Assembly (NCBI GenBank): GCA_000711775.1
Contig: ARYC01001250.1
Location: forward strand, 1 to 64,000
Direction of reading: 5' to 3'
From: Oxytricha trifallax
Taxonomy: Eukaryota > Ciliophora > Spirotrichea > Sporadotrichida > Oxytrichidae
DNA: 64,000 nt
Positions 23,101 to 33,428 of this stretch are shown here, piece after piece. A program made the position numbers and the translations under genes. The notes beneath the pieces are model-generated. The model made no database searches. It was not told where the DNA came from and saw only the letters and a list, made by a program, of their open reading frames with translations. Each line of letters starts with the position of its first letter. The stretch's first letter is position 1.

Positions 23101-23987
23101 GATCTTCAACTCAGGGAACTGGCGGTGAAACATAATAGCTCGTTAGTCGAGAGAGAAGTGAGCCCAATACTTCAAAGTTTTTTCATTAATAAGATAGTCA
23201 ATATGCTTCTATAGAAACTTTGACTTCCTCTTAGGCTAAGAATTCAGCTATTATTGCTTTAATTACACAGCTTTCAAGCAGTGAGAGCGAACAGTTGATG
23301 GACTACGCTTTAAGAGCATTGCAATAGACTTATAGTTCAGTACTGGTTTGACTTATTCACTATACATATCACATCCATAACGCAGTTTAAACACTAAATC
23401 TATATACTCTTCATCATAAATAGACCCCAAAAGCTTGCTATTTTAGTCTCGCATTTAATTAATAACCCCAACCCTTAACAAATTCCCTACAAATCAAAGC
23501 ACTTATAAACCTCATTAAGGGGTTTTGGGGTTTTGATTATTAGCCATTGTTTGTTTACTAAGCTCTTGAAAGATTTTAAAAACTCCTAATCATATGATAT
23601 AATTTAATAAAATAATTAATTTACAAAATAAGCTAATTAATATTATCATCATTTTTACAGGATAAATAAACTCATTATATTAATATGAGCCGTTTTATTT
23701 TTCTTAAAAAAATAATTTAAGAAATAAATTTTCTTGACAAGAGATCTTAGATAATATTTTTTATGATATAAATAAAAATAAAAAATAAAAAAATAGCAAA
23801 CGCTTTGATTAATATTCTTTTTATTTCATAGTAATTATAAAAACCCTCGTTTATTATAAAAGAACTTTATTGTTTTTATTGTTAGAAAGTTGATAAAGCT
23901 TTGAACTAACATTGTTGCGATTTTGGTTGACACTTAACCCGTGGGTCGCAGTTGCCAAGAGAAGGAGAGCAGCTATAGATCTCATCG
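14165..23987 (-). CDS. Calpain-family cysteine protease with putative signal peptide, split by TBE copy B
   Basis: The papain-like catalytic core is complete. Cys: QGYIGDCYLMAGCAAIAENG (~17640-17570). His: AMSHAYTVIGTYVV (~16380-16330). Asn: LLRIRNPWGSDGKYNG (~16230-16160). Upstream pieces: GSGKQFTDTEFSFANDAVYW (~17955-17885), KELWYDKYEVFRAREKLP (~17810-17700) and VVVDDYLAFFKKTTGLKG (~17450-17265). C-terminal C2-like/domain III pieces: 15990-15830, 15600-15330, 15170-15040 and 14340-14165. An 8-bp pointer TTTAAAAT joins the piece at ~18110-18055 to 17960. That piece is interrupted by TBE copy B and resumes at 23536 (RC: KSLVNKQW). A first MDS at 23987-23890 encodes MRSIAALLLLATATHGLSVN, a typical signal peptide, suggesting a secreted or lysosomal calpain. 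The join of that MDS to the rest is inferred from position; I could not place its pointer. Confidence 0.8.
18135..18212 (+). repeat. Left terminal inverted repeat of TBE copy B
   Basis: Starts CAAAACCCCAAAACCCC, then TTTATGAGGTTTATTAGTGC, and ends in TTGGGGTTAT. It is almost identical to the reverse complement of 23458-23535. Confidence 0.9.
18254..19698 (-). pseudogene. TBE zinc-finger/protein-kinase ORF (57-kDa type), degenerate
   Basis: The ATG at 19698 begins MSANILRKTTALP and the stop TGA is at 18256-18254 (...HDPKVHFE). Order is the same as in copies A and C: N-terminal region, C2H2-type finger residues near 19450-19300, linker, then kinase. The kinase catalytic loop reads GFVHRDLKPKNIM near 18690-18655, with Lys where copies A and C have Glu. 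It is followed by AIIDFN and then a TGA in place of the Arg seen in copy C (near 18610). Frameshifts are also needed near 18760. GYYPEREDWRDGDFQWDVW follows (~18570-18510). As it stands a full-length kinase cannot be made. Confidence 0.8.
19699..20231. promoter_or_regulatory. Divergent spacer of TBE copy B with GTGCTCCTAATTAAGTAC-type words
   Basis: Non-coding spacer between the divergent kinase and 22-kDa ORFs. Repeated words: GAGGTGCACCTAATTAAGTA near 19906, GGTGCTCCTAATTAAGTAC near 19973, and GCTCCTAATTAAGTACC near 20004. It is analogous in position to the repeats in copies A and C. Confidence 0.4.
20232..21014 (+). pseudogene. TBE 22-kDa ORF, frameshifted
   Basis: The ATG at 20232 (MESMNDAMKRVQAQELIQRF) is followed by conserved blocks LPTKKQLSNKLPERNYFFG and KISESWLSELQKHPYISS. 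Copy C encodes a clear homologue on the opposite strand at 40489-39727. After 20763 a frameshift is needed to continue into KFVAELLIKIWYWHLFDE. A TGA at about 20817 then breaks the frame before the C-terminal NINAGAGSKRRNLGGGKQ segment. No function can be assigned. The protein is transcribed toward the transposase gene and ends close to the transposase 3' end at 21029. Confidence 0.8.
21029..23454 (-). pseudogene. TBE transposase (42-kDa type, DDE superfamily), split by an inserted gene
   Basis: The N-terminal part (23454 to ~22945) begins MRDQNSKLLGSIYDEEY. It contains a helix-turn-helix-like region (KSIAMLLKRSPSTVRSHCLK) and FPELKISAQSVANIYKR. The catalytic part (~21622 to 21029) carries the three acidic blocks of Tc1/IS630-related DDE transposases: FIHADEGVFTFNTF (first D), IILFVDNLSVHKTKE (second D) and FNVPYSPQFNGIELYWRIL (E). 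It ends KEGRVNVYKQVLELSQ before TGA 21031-21029. Between the two parts lies about 1.35 kb of unrelated sequence (21625-~22990), so the ORF is disrupted in the germline unless that insert is removed. Confidence 0.9.
21625..22695 (+). CDS. Coiled-coil protein gene nested inside the TBE transposase
   Basis: The ATG at 21625 opens MSNWQTELQNFESELIERES. A long, charged, Gln/Lys/Glu-rich coiled coil follows (21625-~22020; e.g. LKMQLQSLEKKLQDKDKHIF). Later plus-strand pieces are ~22165-22260 (FFRYFLEICDSFQESK), ~22320-22440 (NLGIVHELHDSLPMNVQMLF, then KPTCDTILDIS), ~22465-22555 (DLSKYAVQFILTDEEEDYKN) and ~22550-22690 (EFSLDHQVDEELLDMMKEGN, then a Q-rich tail). The pieces are separated by AT-rich IES-like DNA. 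Orientation is opposite to the transposase it interrupts. None of this resembles TBE coding sequence, and I do not recognise the family. It appears to be a host-type fragmented gene that entered the TBE, or MDSs parked there. Confidence 0.65.
23458..23535 (-). repeat. Right terminal inverted repeat of TBE copy B
   Basis: Reverse complement of the left repeat with a few mismatches; ends in G4T4G4T4G followed by the ATT duplication. Confidence 0.9.
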
Positions 23988-24589
23988 ATGTTTTCTCTTA
24001 AGTAATTAAAAAAATGAATAAAACATCGTATGCAAATTTTTTATATCACAAATAAATATCTAATTATGTTTATATTGAGAAAAACAATTTTTATTAAAAA
24101 CCGTTCCTTATTTAAAAATTAATTTAAAACCATTAAATAAACTATAGAGTAATAATTACAAACAAATACTTTAAGTATATAAGATATTTATTATTAAACT
24201 GAATTTGAATTAGTATTTATAAGGGATTGATCGACGTATGTACTTTTAAGATTGATACCTAATAATGTGGAAATCTCTATAATTAGTATAAATCACATTA
24301 TAAATATTAGCTTTGGTAAAAAAAAATAATTAACTTATTAAATATCCCCTTAGCTACATAATACTTTACTTATATGTAAACACTATGATTAAATGCATAA
24401 TCTATATTTAGACAATTACAAATAAATTAAATTTCATAAATATTCTATGATATTTCCATGCATATATTTAATATTCATATTCAATACTCATTTTTATAAC
24501 TATATTTATTGAAATATTGCATTATGGTAAGATTCGAGAACATTTGGATTTAGTTTTAATATATGAAAGTTATGATCATAATATTAATT
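23988..24589. other. Intergenic AT-rich DNA
   Basis: Between the first exon of the calpain locus (start codon at 23987, minus) and the SEC24 stop. I see no coding piece or repeat that stands out. Confidence 0.6.
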
Positions 24590-27500
24590 TCAATAATAAG
24601 CAGCTGGTGCCCCACCTGTAGTTGCTCCTGGCCCAATAAACATAAAGGTTTTAATAACTTGTATATAAAAGATTATGTAGAATTATTATTATGAATGGGT
24701 CCACCACCAGTAATGGTTGCCAAGAATTTGGTGAAATCCATTGGATAACCAGGATTTAGATTATCTACTACTAGCATGCTTCTTAAAGTTAGTTCGCTCT
24801 CTGCATCTCCCTCTACTAGTACCTTGAGCTCAACATATAATAAAATACTAGATTATTTTCATATCATAATGTAATTAATTTCAATAAAAAAACATAAGGT
24901 TGTCTTTAATATCTGAACTAGTTTACTAAACCATAGAGAGATGTCAAGTATGGAGAAGTTTCATAGCCTGCAAAAATTTCTTCTTCAGAGATATTTCTAT
25001 TGATATGATTGACATCATTAGCCTTAAATATTGTCTGAATGAAATATGGGTCACACTAACGACCCACATAGAAATATATTGCGAGACTATTATAGCACAT
25101 ATAAATTCCCTCGGTTTTTATAGAAGCTCTGTCTAGGTTTTCAAGAGCTGGAAAAACTTAATCATTCAAGTTATAGTCTGCAATGCTTATGATTTAGGGG
25201 TTGAAAAGTGGGAGAGTTTCCTCAGGACTCATGCCATTTACGATAAACCTAAGGTAGTTCAATTGATCTAAATGGTCACTAGGCAAGATTTGCTTTGATG
25301 GTGTCATAAATGGAGACTTTAGAAGTCCAAGTACGTATAACACTAAGTATTGTAAATTGTCTGGGAGTGATTATTTCTATGAAAAAATTAAATGACAAGG
25401 AAATTTACAATTGATTGCTGGGATTTCAACATAGATCTGCATAACTTAGTCAGGTTCATTTCAATCATGCCTCTGCATACTGTGAAATTCAAATTCGTTT
25501 ACAACTATAAAAATTTAAATCTTTAGTAAACTTACTATATTGAGGGCTGCTCTAGCAAAGTAATGAGTTGTAGCATTTACATCAATATATTCAAAGGGTA
25601 AGTGCTTCATATTTGTAAGAGGAACTGCGATATTATGCACTCTGATTCTTCTTTCTCCCTCAGATGTTGAATAAAGTAAGGCAGTTTGAATGTATAAATG
25701 AGAATTATCTCTTCTTGCCATTCTATTAGGATCTTCGTTTAGTAAGTCATTGAGTAAAATTTGTTGTAAAATCCAAAATGTAATTAAAAATACATAAGTT
25801 ATACACGCTATTTTAATGTTAATTTCTTTAAATATATTAAAAAATACTCTATCTCTAAATTTTGATCATTTCGAGATAGAGTGCTATAAAATATAATTAA
25901 TTTACTCAATTAGGTATAATTTGTACAAAAATAACAATAAGTTTTCAAATTTAAAGTTCATTTTTAAAGCTTAATATATCAATAGTATTTGTAATTAATT
26001 TAAACATAAATCCTTAAAAATAATCTATAATGTTTTAATTTCATAATTCATCTATATTCAATTTTTTTATCTAAATAAAATGAGCTTTAAATTATAGAAA
26101 ACTTATTGTTATTTTTGTACAAATTATACCTAATTGAGGAAATTAATTATATTTGATAGCACTCTATCTCGAAATGATCAAAATTATGAGATAGAGCAGT
26201 TTTTAATATATTTAAATAAATTAACATTAAATAGCGTGTATAACTTATGTATTTTTAATTACATTTTGGATTTCACAACACATTTTGCTAATTCTTTTCA
26301 ATTTCATAAACTAAGACTCTATCAGCGTCAATTGAAGGACAAAGTATTATTAACTCATTGTATATAGCAATTAAAATTACAAAGTTATATAAGATCAGCT
26401 GTCTTATGTTTTATTTGAATATTTCCAAAAGATCTGATTTGATTAAAACCTTAAGATGTTCTGATTCTAAAAACACCCTCCCAAGCAACTCTCCTCACTA
26501 AACTGTGATAAAGTTCATTACTAAATTTAAGACCTTGTGTAGCTGTTAAATAGTCTTGATAAAACCCCATAATTTTTTTAAGAACTAAGATAGGGGGGTA
26601 TTTATTAATAATCAAGAATTTAATTATTATTGGCCAAAATCATTTAAATTAGCGTAAAAATAAATATACGCACCCTGATTGGTTTAATTTATATGGAAAA
26701 TTATTTGAGCCAATAGTTTTATAATTGGGCTAATCATCAAAATATTACGCCAATAATAAATAAATTCTTGATTATTTATAAATACCTCCCTTTCTTAATT
26801 CTTAATAAAATCATAGGGTTTTAGTAATATAGATTTCCACTGCTTTTTCTGGCCAAATCAGCAAATGTCTGTAGATTTTTGTATTAATTTTTGCCATGAG
26901 TAAAGATGAACAAATCACATGACATATGCATATGACCTAGTTCTGAACCGGTGTTAGAGAAATAAGGATTTGTTGAATTTACTAAATCTAATCTTTCTGC
27001 TGTGTTAGGTAAAGTCTTTGGTGCAAGCATTGGATGTTTGATTATAGTTTGTGCTAATTAGAAGAAAATAAGTTTTCCACCAATTGCGCTTGCCACCATA
27101 TTGGCTGCTTAAAGTGCTGCTACAAAGCAGTTGTCAATTATCTAAGTCTTGGCAAAATATGATGGTAGATTGTCTAAAAGATTAATCACCAAATCATAGC
27201 TGTCTGTTAAATTTACCAATAGATCATCGGGTTGAGGTAAAAAGATTTGATCAATATCTGTTGTAACAAACATTTATGGTTGTTTAAGTGTTGATCTCAA
27301 GTTGTAGAAATGCACACTAGAGTCATAAGTAATAAAACCAATCTTTGTCCTTTCTCCTCCAGGAAGCAATTTGCTTTCAATTACACTTTTTATGGTTGAA
27401 GCTGCAAGAGCTAAGTATCCAGTATCAATTGCTGGTTTAGATACATCAAGGACGAAAACGTAAGTAGGTGGCATCGGAGGCCTGTTCATATATTCATTAC

Positions 27501-29195
27501 TCGCAACAAAATCCACTGATCCCTTCCTTAATTCAACCCTATCTTCGTAGTCTTAACGTTAGCCCATTGAATTCAAGGGTGAATAGTAATAATTGTCTGT
27601 AGGGTTTATATCTCCACAGATATTGCATATCCATTTCATGCCATTTTCAATGAATCTAATGAAAGGATTTACATAACCACGACAATCTTTGCATCTTACT
27701 ATTGGCTTTTACCCAAATGACACTGCAGGAGTCTCCTCGCCCTATATTATGGTTATTTATAAAATCTTGGTAATTTACAGTTGGGAGGTCACCATAAGGT
27801 TTAACTATAATACCTAAAGGTAGGTCAATTTCTTTTTAAAGTGCGTTTGTGTTTGGCACACGGTCTGTGGTCATACGCATCAAAGATTTATCTGAGTTGA
27901 ATTCTTCAAGTGAAGTGGTTGCTGCTACTGAGCTGTAATATAACCTTTCAAATTCTAAAATAGAATTGGTTTCAATTAAGTAGTGGAAAGCTTTTTCTTT
28001 TAATTTAAAAGCTAATCAAGTGTTTATTTTTTTTTATTTATTAGTTAGGAAATATCTTATTATCAAATTAATATAATGAAAAAATTGAATGTACACTATG
28101 TAATTTTTTAAAAATTATCTTTTAAATCTATCTCAAATATAATGACCTGTTCTATATTATGTTAAGAATTTTTTAAAAAATTAAAATCTAGAACAATCCA
28201 TTTAAACTATACACTTTAAAACTTTCCCATAATCACCCTTTAAATATAATTATTAGATTTAAAATCTTAAGCAGATTACAATAAAACCGAAATAAATTTA
28301 AAATGATCAAACAATTTTTTAGCTTTAAATGCTGAGTATTTTACTAAGAAACCATATTTTATGACTAGGATTAAAAGCCGACTGCGTTTGTTTATGGTGT
28401 TTATGTGGATGGTTGTGTTTAATAAAATTAGGCAGCCCCTGTTCCTGAACCAGCTCCCACATTAGTTCTTGATTATGCAGTGGTAGCATACCCAGCTGCT
28501 CCTGCTGAATTTTGATATCTCCAAATTAATGAAATCAAAAAACTTTTTTACCATAAATTTGCTTTAATTTGTATTCACTTGATATTATTGATCTGGCACC
28601 TGCTGCTGTCCAGCATACGCTCCACTATAGTCTTCCTCCCCATACTAAAAATAAATTTAAAAACTATACTATTCTTACATCATATTGCTGCTACTACGAA
28701 CCGTCGTAATACTACTGCTCATTTTAATCAGTCTGATAATATTGATCTGATTAAGCTTAGTTGTATAAGTTGTCATTCTACTGCTATCCTCCACCTACTG
28801 CTCCTCCCAGATTTTGTTACTGTAAAATTAATGCAATAAAAAAATTGGTCTGTAATATATAAATATTAGCATAGAGTTCATCATTTTATACAATTTAGGA
28901 ATATTGATTACTTCCTCCATAACCATTAGCCCCTTCTTATTATTGCAAGAATGAAAATAATCTAAAGAATATATTAAAGTTTATTTGTTTTATTTTTATA
29001 AACTGTAATAATTGAATTACAATTTAAATTAACTAAATTTCCGTAAATCTTTCATATTTAACAGTAATAATAATTCTGCTATTGCGATGCTGCTCCCTGT
29101 ACATTCTAGTTTTTGTTTAATCCACCTGTAGTTGGAGGAGGCTGATTGTATCCTGCTGCCCCTTAATTATTGATATTTCTCTAGTAGCTCATCAT
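24590..29195 (-). CDS. SEC24: COPII coat protein SEC24, IES-interrupted
   Basis: SEC24 is the cargo-selecting subunit of the inner COPII coat on ER exit sites. The ATG at 29195 starts MMSYQRNINNQGAAGYNQPP, a Q/G/A/Y-rich disordered N-terminus (29195-28430). Next come the zinc-binding pair CRDCRGYVNPF...WICNICGD (~27720-27560), the trunk (TYVFVLDVSKPAIDTGYLAL then KIGFITYDSSVHFYNLRS, ~27516-27274) and further trunk pieces (HMHMSCDLFIFTHGKN, ~26930-26830). The beta-sandwich/helical pieces are LKFSNELYHSLVRRVAWEGV (~26560-26450), SIDADRVLVYEIE (~26350-26295) and LLYSTSEGERRIRVHNIAVP (25721-25515). The gelsolin-like C-terminal region ends PGATTGGAPAAYY with TGA 24592-24590. Pointers ATT (~24690) and AAT/TAT (around the two hairpin IESs) restore frame. 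A long IES covers ~28010-28420. Confidence 0.93.
25752..26293. repeat. Large inverted-repeat (foldback) IES in SEC24
   Basis: The left arm 25752-25960 is the near-exact reverse complement of the right arm 26081-26293 (~205-210 bp each, few mismatches). The 120-bp loop is 25961-26080. Shared landmarks in both arms include TACATAAGTTATACACGCTA and TTTCGAGATAGAGTGCTAT. The unit sits exactly between two SEC24 coding pieces. The triplet AAT at the edges can serve as the pointer, giving EIEKNDLLNEDPNR in frame. No protein-coding capacity is convincing. It behaves like a MITE or foldback element that has become an IES. Confidence 0.9.
26560..26824. repeat. Second inverted-repeat IES in SEC24 (~265 bp)
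   Basis: The left arm ~26560-26635 and right arm ~26746-26824 are reverse complements with few mismatches. Shared words include TAATCAAGAATTTAATTATT on the left and the complementary AATAAATAAATTCTTGATTA on the right. The outer ends read AAAACCCC and GGGTTTTA, reminiscent of but shorter than telomere repeats. A TAT triplet at the edges can join NLY to QDYLTATQGL in frame, so the unit is probably a complete IES of MITE-like origin, distinct in sequence from the one at 25752. Confidence 0.85.
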
Positions 29196-29420
29196 TAATT
29201 TACTAATATTTTTTTCCTTGTGATAAAATATTAAATTATAAATAATAATATCAATTTAATCGAATGTGTTCAATCGAGAATATTCCTTAACTTAGACCTT
29301 ATTAGAAGATTTAATCATTATAAAATGAGAAATCTGAGAATAATTTAAATTCAAATAAAATATATACTTTAAATATCTTAGGTAATTTGAAATAATTTAA
29401 ATATAAATTCTTATAAAAAA

Positions 29421-32400
29421 ATGCTGCTTTCACACATAACTAAAATAACTAAGCAACCTAGCTTGGTACCCCTCGAACCCTCTCTCATTGAGACTTTGAA
29501 TATATCTTAATAAGAGAAATTAAATTTAATCAGTAAAGAGCAATCTAAATTTATTGATGTGGATTATCTCCCGATGAGAGAAAGTTTAGGAAATTATGAA
29601 GAAGTCAAGGAGATTGCGGTTTATATATAAATATTCATAGAGAAAATTTAATAAGAAAGATTAATACATTATATAATTGGTTTAATCCTAAAGATAAAAT
29701 GATGAAAATATTGGTGTTATGAAATAAAACATTACAGAAGAGCATATAATATGGAGACGCCTGAGTGACATATTCCCTCAATTAATGCAAAATGGAAAGT
29801 AATTGTTTGATGAAAATATAAAAGTGGAGGATATCAAAGATAGTGGTCTACTTTAGAATAGATCCTTTGTCTAAGCAGTTAAGCAACTATTTGAGAAATT
29901 AAATATTATAATTTTCATATATTCCCCTATACATACTATAATTTTAAGAAATCTCCTTCTCTTATAAGGCAAAACTTTATTACACAACAGGTTTCAGAAG
30001 ATGGACTCTATCAATTCAGATTTTATATAAATGGAGAACCTAAAATCATAACAGTAGATGACTATCTACCCTTCTTCCATGATAAAATGCTGAGCTCTAC
30101 TATAAATATTAAACCCTAGATTTAATGGCTAGCTTTGATTGAGAAAGCATGGGCTAAATTATGTGGTAGCTATGAAAAGATTTCAAACTTACATACACTA
30201 GAAGTGCTAAAATACTTTACAAATTGTCCAAATAAACTCCTGCATCATGATTTAATCGAGCCAGAAGAAATATGGAGAAATATAGAGGAAAATATTAAAA
30301 ATAAAGGCCTAATTTTTGCAAGTTCAGGGGTTGAAAAAAGTATGAATGAGTAACATTCACAAGGAGCTCATATTTAATAAATAAATAACCAGTTATAATA
30401 TGTAAATTTCTTTTTAGTTAATCTAAATCATATTCTTGCTATTAACGATGCTTTTTAATTTACTCTTCCAAACACAGATTAGAAAGTAAGAATCCTAAAA
30501 ATGAAAGATCTTAATAATATTACTGAGTGGCTTGGAGATTGGGGAGAAAAATCTGATAAATGGGAAATTAGAAATAATGGTGAAGAACTAAAGAAGCTTT
30601 TAAGTTATGACTAAGTTTACCAAAGTGGTCAATTTTACATTTCATTCGATGACTACATAAATTTTTACAATTCTACTTGTCTATTAAAAGTTCACTTTAG
30701 CAAGCACTACCCATTTATTAGAGAGAATTTAAGACTGAGTCATGTTCAAGGATCTTTCGCACTTGCTAAATTCTAGATTCATTAAAAAGTAAACAAACTG
30801 TACTTAACCTTGCATCAAGTTGCGAAAAGACTAGCAACCCATGATGTTTCATATGAATTTTCAAAAGCCAGAATTATAGTTGGAAGGACTATTAATTAGA
30901 CAACTTAAGATTACATTAAATGTATACATGGCACTTAAGAGGAGTTAGTAGTTGAGCTAAGCGATATAGTGTTTGGAAATTATATTGTCTATATTGAAGT
31001 TGAATGGGTAATGCCAGAAATTACAAGTACATTTGTACTCTCTGCTTATGCTGATCAACCTATTGGTCTAGAAGCAGCTGATAAAAATGAATACTAAGTA
31101 TAAGATCCTTAGAATCAAGTTTCTAAATATATCATTCTTGATTAGCTAATGAAATCAAGTGCCATTAAAAATGAAAAGAAGCGCACTTATTTTGAGAACT
31201 AAAAAGGCGATGTAAAGTCTCTATTTAAAGTTATTTCTATGACTGATGGTTAAGGCGGGGATATTGGCTATATTTACTATTCAAATTTTAGGCAAGAAAA
31301 CTAAAATAGTACATTGCCTCACTTGCACGAAAAGCTTATCTTTAAAGACATTAAAAATTTGAAAATTTAAGGGCTAAACGAGGAGACTTTGGAAATTGAT
31401 ATTAATCTCAAGCCTGACTAGGATTTACTGTATTTGATCAGAAGAGTGGGGCCTAGTACTGAGACTTGCTCTTATAAACTAGCAAATTACACTAGATTGT
31501 CTTATAATACAGAAATATCTGTTGATGAATTCAGGGAAAGAGCCAAGAAAACTTAGATTATTGATGAGTCAAACAATAAAAACAATCCATATAACTACTG
31601 CTGTTTAAATATTTAATTTTAAATCTTTTAGAATCTTAGAATTTTATAATGCATGTTTTAAATAATACTTATCTTGTTACCAATTTCAATATAATTTACA
31701 TAATAATACGTTTATGTTTTGCAACATGAGGACGGCTTTGGATTCTTATTCGATAATCAAGAATAAGATAAAGTTCTTATGATCAAAATCTAACTTAATA
31801 CAGAGAACCTTAAAGAAAAGACATTTTATAATCCCAAGCCTTCCTCAGAAGACACCTATATTAGAATTTCTTTATTAAATATACTATTTCATTATCAAAA
31901 AGGAAAAAAATATTAAATTTATATTTTTAAGTGATATAAATAAGTTAATATTGAAAGCAGTAATGACTTGAGCGAAGTGCAAGAAGGTATAGAGAAAATG
32001 ATGAGCCAATCAGTGCCAAATGAATGGAAACTTAAAATTGAACCTAATTCATATAATATCAAGCAACTTTCAATTGTGGATATTTTTGTGTTATATCATA
32101 ATTTTACATACCAACATCCATGCTGACAAATCGGTTTTAGACATAGTTCCTGATATTGATTATGTTTTAATTATCCTACTGGATTGATTTTTTATCTCCA
32201 GATTAATTTCAATGCTTAAAACTAACTAACTAACTATATCATAATTTTCACATATATATTCCCTGAAAAAGTAAATTAATGTTCGTTACTAGTTTTTATG
32301 ATAAATACTTTTGATATCACAAAGAAGACATCCTTTAAATATTCCCTTATATTTAAAGTGCTGAATAGCGTTCCTGAAAGAGACTAAGATTTACTTATTC

Positions 32401-33011
32401 AATAAATTTAGACATAGGGACAAAGAACTTAGATCGAGGCTGAAGGGAAGAAATATGATATATTTGTCTATAACTAATTAAGTTATAATTAAACTTCGTC
32501 CAATTAAGTGTTAATAAGAATTATTAAAATTAAATCAATAACTGCTTGATTGATAGTAAGTAGTACTGGTACTTTGAAAATCGTGAGAAAGATAGAGACT
32601 TTCAGGGCACCTACACTTTCCAGTTGACTAACTTAGAAGATGACCAAGGAAGAAGCGAAGTTGCCTGGGATATAAGATTGAATATATTAAATTTATTTAA
32701 CTAATTTTGCATTAATAAATGTAGGATAAATCTCTTAAGCATCAATTATATCCATAGTATAGTTATTTCTTTTAATTTTATAGAATCCTAAATCCTTCAA
32801 TGAAGGTTCCAGCGGTAGAAATTCTCAAATAAGTTCAGCTTTAGAATTTAATGATGAGAACATTTCTCTAAATTTCCAGCAAAATTCAATTCAAAATACT
32901 GGAATCAACACTTAGTAATACCCAAGTATCTTGAAAGCATTGCATGTTGTAGATCCATTTGTAAAATGTGGAATTAGTTACTCAACTAGTTATACAGTCA
33001 GATAGATATGA
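29421..33011 (+). CDS. Calpain-like protein lacking the catalytic residues, IES-interrupted
   Basis: The ATG at 29421 begins MLLSHITKITKQPSLVPLEP. The calpain fold is clear: FIDVDYLPMRESLGN, ITEEHIIWRRLSDIFPQLMQ, IITVDDYLPFFHDKM, LIEKAWAKLCGSYEKISNLH and EPEEIWRNIEENIKNKG. At the catalytic Cys position (QGxLGDCWF in active members) it reads DSGLLQNRSFVQA, with Asn for Cys (~29850-29880). At the Asn position (RNPWG) it reads KMKDLNNITEWLGDWGEKS (~30500-30550). A His remains in NHILAINDAFQF. Several C2-like/domain III repeats follow: 30600-31620, 31720-31880 (DEDGFGFLFDNQEQDKVLMI), 32300-32690 and 32790-33011 (VVDPFVKCGISYSTSYTV), stop TGA 33009-33011. It is probably a non-proteolytic calpain relative; scaffold or Ca2+/lipid-binding roles are inference. 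Its start is 226 bp from the divergent SEC24 start. Confidence 0.8.
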
Positions 33012-33428
33012 GATTGGAACATTATCAATAATAATTTTCTGTTAATTTCATAATCTCAATAATTCTTCAAATTACATGTACATTTAACATGAAGATATAC
33101 AACACAAATATAAAATTGATCAAAATAAAAATAATTCAACTTTTTATCATAAATATACTATTTAAAACCAAATCAGCTGATCAGCTTGGTCATGTAAACT
33201 ATATGTAAATAAAATTCTAATTAATAGAAGCGTGCATTTTTTGGATAAATTTTGGAGTCTATTTTATAATGGATCTGTTATATTTATTCAAAATATTCAC
33301 AAATTCCAACTTTTAGGTTTACACAAAGTTAATCAATCTATTTTAACCAAATAAACAGCCAATCCCTCATCTAATTTACTATTTTAAATTTCAATTGTGA
33401 CTTCTTAAATATCTTAATTAGTTTCAGA
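33012..33428. other. Spacer before ISXO2-like transposase, with possible element end
   Basis: Non-coding and AT-rich. Around 33184-33206 CAGCTTGGTCATGTAAACTA partly matches the reverse complement of ~35325-35350, which could be the inverted ends of a transposon around the transposase ORF. The match is imperfect. Confidence 0.35.

Larger units (their letters stand above)
18135..23535 (-). mobile_element. TBE transposon copy B (complete ends, contains an inserted gene)
   Basis: Both ends read CAAAACCCCAAAACCCC facing outward (18135 and, reversed, 23535). They are followed by ~78-bp terminal inverted repeats and bounded by ATT at 18132-18134 and 23536-23538. It contains the three standard TBE genes: zinc-finger/kinase (-, 18254-19698), 22-kDa ORF (+, 20232-~21014) and transposase (-, 23454-21029). 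At about 5.4 kb it is longer than expected for a TBE of this layout, because ~1.35 kb of unrelated coding DNA lies inside the transposase. Excision leaving one ATT rejoins a calpain coding segment in frame. Confidence 0.92.

Noticed and set aside
28579..28839. Plus-strand 86-residue frame
   Set aside because: Antisense of the Q/Y/G/A-rich SEC24 N-terminus, which fits the neighbouring minus-strand SEC24 pieces.
33301..33330. Possible extension of the dead calpain beyond 33011
   Set aside because: The frame closes with TGA at 33009-33011 and the following DNA is AT-rich without pointers.
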